DNA from: Bacteroidales bacterium
GTDB taxonomy: Bacteria > Bacteroidota > Bacteroidia > Bacteroidales > UBA932
Assembly (NCBI GenBank): GCA_017556665.1
Contig: JAFYMJ010000117.1
Location: forward strand, 1-8,709
Length of the DNA stretch: 8,709 bases
Direction: 5' to 3'
Shown in pieces: positions 5,922 through 8,709 of this stretch. A program made the translations under genes and the position numbers. Numbering within the stretch: the stretch's first letter is position 1; the number at the start of each line of letters is the position of its first letter. Under the pieces are notes generated by a model that saw only the letters and a program-made list of their open reading frames with translations, made no database searches and was not told where the DNA came from.

Positions 5922-5929
5922 TATCTTTG
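5922..5929 (+). promoter_or_regulatory. Candidate promoter -7 box for the DUF4199-glycosyltransferase operon
   Basis: The plus strand reads TATCTTTG, a full match to TAnnTTTG, 32 nt before the DUF4199 start codon. A -33 TTTG is not evident at the expected distance. The region where it should lie overlaps the divergent thrS -7 box. Confidence 0.55.
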
Positions 5930-5961
5930 CTGTACACATTATTATAATATAATTTACGTAT

Positions 5962-6519
5962 ATGGAATCTCAGAACAAATGGCAACTTGCCGCAATTGAT
6001 GGATTGATATTATCTTCTATAACAATAATTGCAACCCTTATTTCTGGCATTTTGACAGATGCCAAAACAGGAATGTCAACCAATTTTATTCTTGGAATTG
6101 TAATATGGCTTGCAAAATTTGGTGGCAGCATCTACTTGTTATACTGGCTAATGAAAAAATATTCAAGCTATTACGATACAATCTCATACGGAAAAAGCTT
6201 TGTATACGGTTTTATTGTATGCATGTTCTCTTCTATAGTATGTGCATGCTTTGCATATGTTTCATTGGAGTTCATCTTTACTGAACAAACCAGAATAGGT
6301 ATTGAGCAGACAAGACAGATGATGGAATCTTCTCCAGCATACACAGAGCAGACAAAAGCTATGGTAATGAAGATATTCAACAACTATTCAACATATGTAA
6401 TGTTTGGACAATTGATTTATTTGACCATATTTGGTGCAATCGTAAGTTCAATAGTTTCCAACTACACAAAAAAGACCAACCCTTTTACCGAGTCCCAATT
6501 TAATCAAGAGCAAGAGTAA
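5962..6519 (+). CDS. DUF4199 family four-helix membrane protein, function unknown
   Basis: This 185-residue protein has four predicted membrane segments, at about residues 9-31, 42-64, 80-106 and 143-167. A hydrophilic, Gln- and Met-rich loop (about 107-142, including EQTRIGIEQTRQMMESS) lies between the third and fourth, and the tail after 168 is polar. Size, helix layout and position directly before a DPM1-like glycosyltransferase match DUF4199, a Bacteroidetes family without known activity. No catalytic motif is apparent. The ATG at 5962 follows A/T-rich sequence without a Shine-Dalgarno. The next gene begins 6 nt after its stop, so the two are almost certainly one operon and perhaps one membrane complex; that last point is inference. 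Confidence 0.8.
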   Translation: MESQNKWQLAAIDGLILSSITIIATLISGILTDAKTGMSTNFILGIVIWLAKFGGSIYLLYWLMKKYSSYYDTISYGKSFVYGFIVCMFSSIVCACFAYVSLEFIFTEQTRIGIEQTRQMMESSPAYTEQTKAMVMKIFNNYSTYVMFGQLIYLTIFGAIVSSIVSNYTKKTNPFTESQFNQEQE

Positions 6520-6525
6520 CAGAAT

Positions 6526-7476
6526 ATGGATATTTCAATTGTAATATCACTTTTGAACGAAAAGGAATCCCTTCCTGAACTCATCTCCCAAATAGAGAAA
6601 GCTCTTGAACCAAGAAAATTCTCTTATGAGGTTATTATGGTCAATGATGGCAGTACAGACGGATCTTGGGAAACCATTAAGGAACTGGCCAAAACAAGAC
6701 CATACATAAAAGGGATCTCCTTTAGAAGGAATTATGGAAAATCAGCAGCACTGTATTGTGGATTTGAAGCTGCACAAGGTGATGTTGTAATAACAATGGA
6801 TGCAGACCTTCAAGACAATCCAAATGAAATTCCAGAGTTGTACGATATGATTGTAAAAGAGGGTTATGATCTTGTAAGTGGATGGAAAAAGAAACGTTAC
6901 GACAGTAAACTTACAAAGAATATCCCTTCAAAAATATACAATGCCACTGCAAGATGGGTAACCGGAATTAAATTGCACGACATGAACTGCGGCCTTAAGG
7001 CATACAGGAATGTTGTAGTAAAGAATATTGAAGTGTACTCAGAGATGCACAGATACATTCCGTATCTTGCCAAAAATGCAGGGTTTACAAAAATTGGCGA
7101 GAAAGTTGTAAAACATCAGGCCCGCAAATTTGGAAAGAGCAAATTTGGTCTTGAGAGATTTGTAAACGGATACCTTGATTTGATGAGTCTGTGGTTTCTT
7201 GCCAAATTTGGGAAAAAGCCAATGCATTTCTTTGGCCTTATTGGCTCTGCCACATTCTTTGCCGGATTTGTAATTACAATATGGCTGATTATAGAAAAAC
7301 TGGTTTGCCAGGCTCAAGGATTAAAGTTCAGAGCAGTTACAGAACAGCCTCTTTTCTATATAGCTCTTGTAGCACTCCTTATAGGTACACAACTGTTCCT
7401 TACCGGATTCCTTGCAGAGCTTGTCAGCAGAAATTCCAAAGAGAGAAACAATTACAACATAGGGGAAAGGTTTTAA
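6526..7476 (+). CDS. Membrane-anchored family 2 glycosyltransferase (DPM1/GtrB-like)
   Basis: A 316-residue GT-A fold enzyme. The N-terminal domain opens MDISIVISLLNEKESLPELI and carries the nucleotide-sugar site VNDGSTDGSW (Asp41) and the metal-binding MDADLQDNP (Asp92, Asp94). It continues with HDMNCGLKAYR (151-161), HRYIP (175-179) and a basic HQARKFGKSKFG stretch (197-208), all typical of transferases that move a sugar from a nucleotide to polyprenyl phosphate. Two membrane helices follow at about 233-258 and 276-299. The active site should face the cytoplasm, making a lipid-linked sugar for cell-envelope glycans. Sugar and acceptor cannot be read from sequence. It is the second gene of the DUF4199 pair; its last codons form one arm of the terminator, and its stop codon lies in the terminator loop. 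Confidence 0.92.
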   Translation: MDISIVISLLNEKESLPELISQIEKALEPRKFSYEVIMVNDGSTDGSWETIKELAKTRPYIKGISFRRNYGKSAALYCGFEAAQGDVVITMDADLQDNPNEIPELYDMIVKEGYDLVSGWKKKRYDSKLTKNIPSKIYNATARWVTGIKLHDMNCGLKAYRNVVVKNIEVYSEMHRYIPYLAKNAGFTKIGEKVVKHQARKFGKSKFGLERFVNGYLDLMSLWFLAKFGKKPMHFFGLIGSATFFAGFVITIWLIIEKLVCQAQGLKFRAVTEQPLFYIALVALLIGTQLFLTGFLAELVSRNSKERNNYNIGERF

Positions 7477-7494
7477 ACTCTCCCCTATTTTTTT
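7459..7494 (+). terminator. Rho-independent terminator of the DUF4199-glycosyltransferase operon
   Basis: A perfect 8-bp inverted repeat (ATAGGGGA 7459-7466, TCCCCTAT 7481-7488) with a 14-nt loop is followed by a run of T to 7494. The 5' arm is inside the glycosyltransferase gene and the TAA stop (7474-7476) is in the loop. On the opposite strand no T tract follows the hairpin, so it probably ends only rightward transcription. Confidence 0.88.
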
Positions 7495-8026
7495 ATATCT
7501 CCACTCTAATTACCGAGCCATAATTGTCCAGATGTGAGAATGCCTCTTTAGGATCTATCATCCCTGCAAGTATTTTGGCACAAATCAGAACACCTCCGTG
7601 GGCAAATACCAGAATCTTTTTCTTCCCCGACAATTTTTTCTCCATCAAGAACTCCTTCACTCTATTGAACTGATCCTCAAATGACTCTCCCCCTGTAGTC
7701 CTTACTCTAAGATAATCATTGTACCACTCCTCAATACGGGGATCCTTAATCTCATTAAAAGGCTGCATCTCCCACTCTCCAAAATTCATCTCTTTTACCC
7801 GGTTGTCGGGAAGAGCATTGGTATAGCCACAAAAATGTGCAAGTTTGACACACCTGCTGAGCGGACTGCAATATACTCCGTCCCAATCATCTCCAATATT
7901 GGACAGGTTTTCCTTTACAGAGGCTGCCTCAATAGGAAAAGTATCATTAAGTGGAACATCTGTTTGCCCGTAGCATACCCCTTTTGGAACATTTACAGAT
8001 GTATGTCTTACAAGATAAACTATCAT
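7493..8026 (-). CDS. cobC: Alpha-ribazole-5'-phosphate phosphatase (histidine phosphatase family)
   Basis: This 177-residue enzyme of the phosphoglycerate-mutase-like superfamily removes the phosphate from alpha-ribazole phosphate or adenosylcobalamin phosphate at the end of vitamin B12 nucleotide-loop assembly. The phosphohistidine motif is VRHTS (Arg7, His8), with Thr in place of the usual Gly, as in CobC proteins. VCYGQTDVPLN (17-27) is characteristic of CobC. The other catalytic residues are Arg58 in SPLSR, Glu84 in NFGEWEM, and His143 in FAHGGV. The ATG at 8026-8024 overlaps the cobS stop codon (ATGA), which implies translational coupling. The TAA stop (7495-7493) overlaps the T tract of the convergent terminator. 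General histidine phosphatases look similar, but the cobS neighbour supports CobC. Confidence 0.93.
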   Translation of the reverse strand: MIVYLVRHTSVNVPKGVCYGQTDVPLNDTFPIEAASVKENLSNIGDDWDGVYCSPLSRCVKLAHFCGYTNALPDNRVKEMNFGEWEMQPFNEIKDPRIEEWYNDYLRVRTTGGESFEDQFNRVKEFLMEKKLSGKKKILVFAHGGVLICAKILAGMIDPKEAFSHLDNYGSVIRVEI

Positions 8027-8709
8027 AACATCAAATATAAATATCCTCTTACCAAAGCCAGGCTGGCTATGTAGAATGAGATTTCACAAATTAGAAATAC
8101 AGCACCACAACAGTCACCTGTGTACCCTCCAATCTTTCTTTTTATATATGAAACCAGTGCAATAAATACAAAAATTGGAACAAATACAGCATATGAGAGA
8201 CTCACTGGCAATACTGCTTTATAACACACTCCAAACAATAGGGTAACAAAAAGAAGATTTACAACTATAATGTTGTCAGGAATAAAATTATATATGAGTT
8301 TATTCTTACTCTCTTCTTCTGCTCTGGCATATGGCAGCACATTTACTATGTTGCTTGCAATAAACTTGCACAAGATATCACCACACAAAAATAGAGTAGC
8401 AGCCATAGGGACAGGAAAAGAAGCCAACACTCCTACAATAATGGTAAAGTAGAATATAAGCGCTATAACACCGTAGCTGCCAATATGGGAATCTTTCATT
8501 ATTGATAGAATTTTCTCTTTTGATGTACCGCCGCCAAAACCGTCAAAAAAATCTGCAAGCCCATCCTCATGCAGGGCTCCAGTAACTAAAACCCTTGTTA
8601 GAACTCCAAGTGTTATGGCAATTATAACAGGAAACACATATGAACATTCCAGCATTACAAGTGCACCCAGCCCACCTGTTATAATTCCTGCATACGGCCA
8701 ATAATTGAC
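8023..8709 (-). CDS. cobS: Adenosylcobinamide-GDP ribazoletransferase (cobalamin synthase), 5' end outside window
   Basis: This integral membrane enzyme joins adenosylcobinamide-GDP with alpha-ribazole (or its phosphate) to form cobalamin (phosphate). The reading frame is open to the right edge. Residues before the internal Met at 8655 read VNYWPYAGIITGGLGALV, which matches the conserved (Y)FPxxGxxxG region near the family's N-terminus. The true start is therefore beyond the window, probably 20-40 codons away. The key motif GALHEDGLADFFDGFGGG, with its acidic metal-binding residues, is intact. Several hydrophobic helices follow, and the GYTGDCCGA motif near the C-terminus is typical of CobS. 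The TGA at 8025-8023 overlaps the cobC ATG. About 228 residues are visible out of a usual ~250. Confidence 0.95.
   Translation of the reverse strand, partial: VNYWPYAGIITGGLGALVMLECSYVFPVIIAITLGVLTRVLVTGALHEDGLADFFDGFGGGTSKEKILSIMKDSHIGSYGVIALIFYFTIIVGVLASFPVPMAATLFLCGDILCKFIASNIVNVLPYARAEEESKNKLIYNFIPDNIIVVNLLFVTLLFGVCYKAVLPVSLSYAVFVPIFVFIALVSYIKRKIGGYTGDCCGAVFLICEISFYIASLALVRGYLYLML

Noticed and set aside
7039..7317. Minus-strand open frame inside the glycosyltransferase gene
   Set aside because: It is antisense to the conserved C-terminal half and membrane helices of the transferase, with no signals of its own.

Overview
This AT-rich window is a core-genome segment from a member of the Bacteroidetes, most likely order Bacteroidales. 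The evidence is the Bacteroidetes-only families DUF4295 and DUF4199, a ~450-residue LepB typical of that phylum, TAnnTTTG-type promoter -7 boxes, and almost no Shine-Dalgarno sequences. I see no mobile element, CRISPR array, tRNA or rRNA gene.

Positions 1-5796 hold a long minus-strand series in transcription order: thrS, infC, rpmI, rplT and lepB, then rpmB, rpmG and a DUF4295 gene, and finally ftsY, which runs off the left edge. thrS-infC-rpmI-rplT is the classic translation cluster (threonyl-tRNA synthetase, IF3, bL35, bL20). The rpmB-rpmG-DUF4295 unit has its own promoter candidate at 1145-1176 and ends at a strong terminator (431-470). ftsY then appears to have its own promoter.

Positions 5797-5961 form a divergent control region. 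Two back-to-back -7 boxes drive thrS leftwards and, rightwards, a DUF4199 membrane protein plus a membrane-anchored family 2 glycosyltransferase (5962-7476). That pair ends in a terminator (7459-7494). Convergent to it are cobC and cobS (7493-8709, the latter cut by the right edge), two late cobalamin-assembly genes joined by an ATGA overlap.

The genes are ordinary; the interest is in control of the translation genes. (1) infC has no ATG/GTG/TTG start that includes its whole conserved N-terminus. The only good start is an ATC codon 8 nt after a perfect AGGAGG, in a window where no other gene has a good Shine-Dalgarno. (2) The thrS leader carries a hairpin resembling the anticodon arm of tRNA-Thr(UGU), with a second hairpin upstream, in the same order as the E. 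coli thrS operator. (3) The rpmI-rplT gap is filled by one long interrupted hairpin, a candidate L20 operator. Together these suggest that three products of this cluster may each control their own synthesis. This is inference from sequence and untested.
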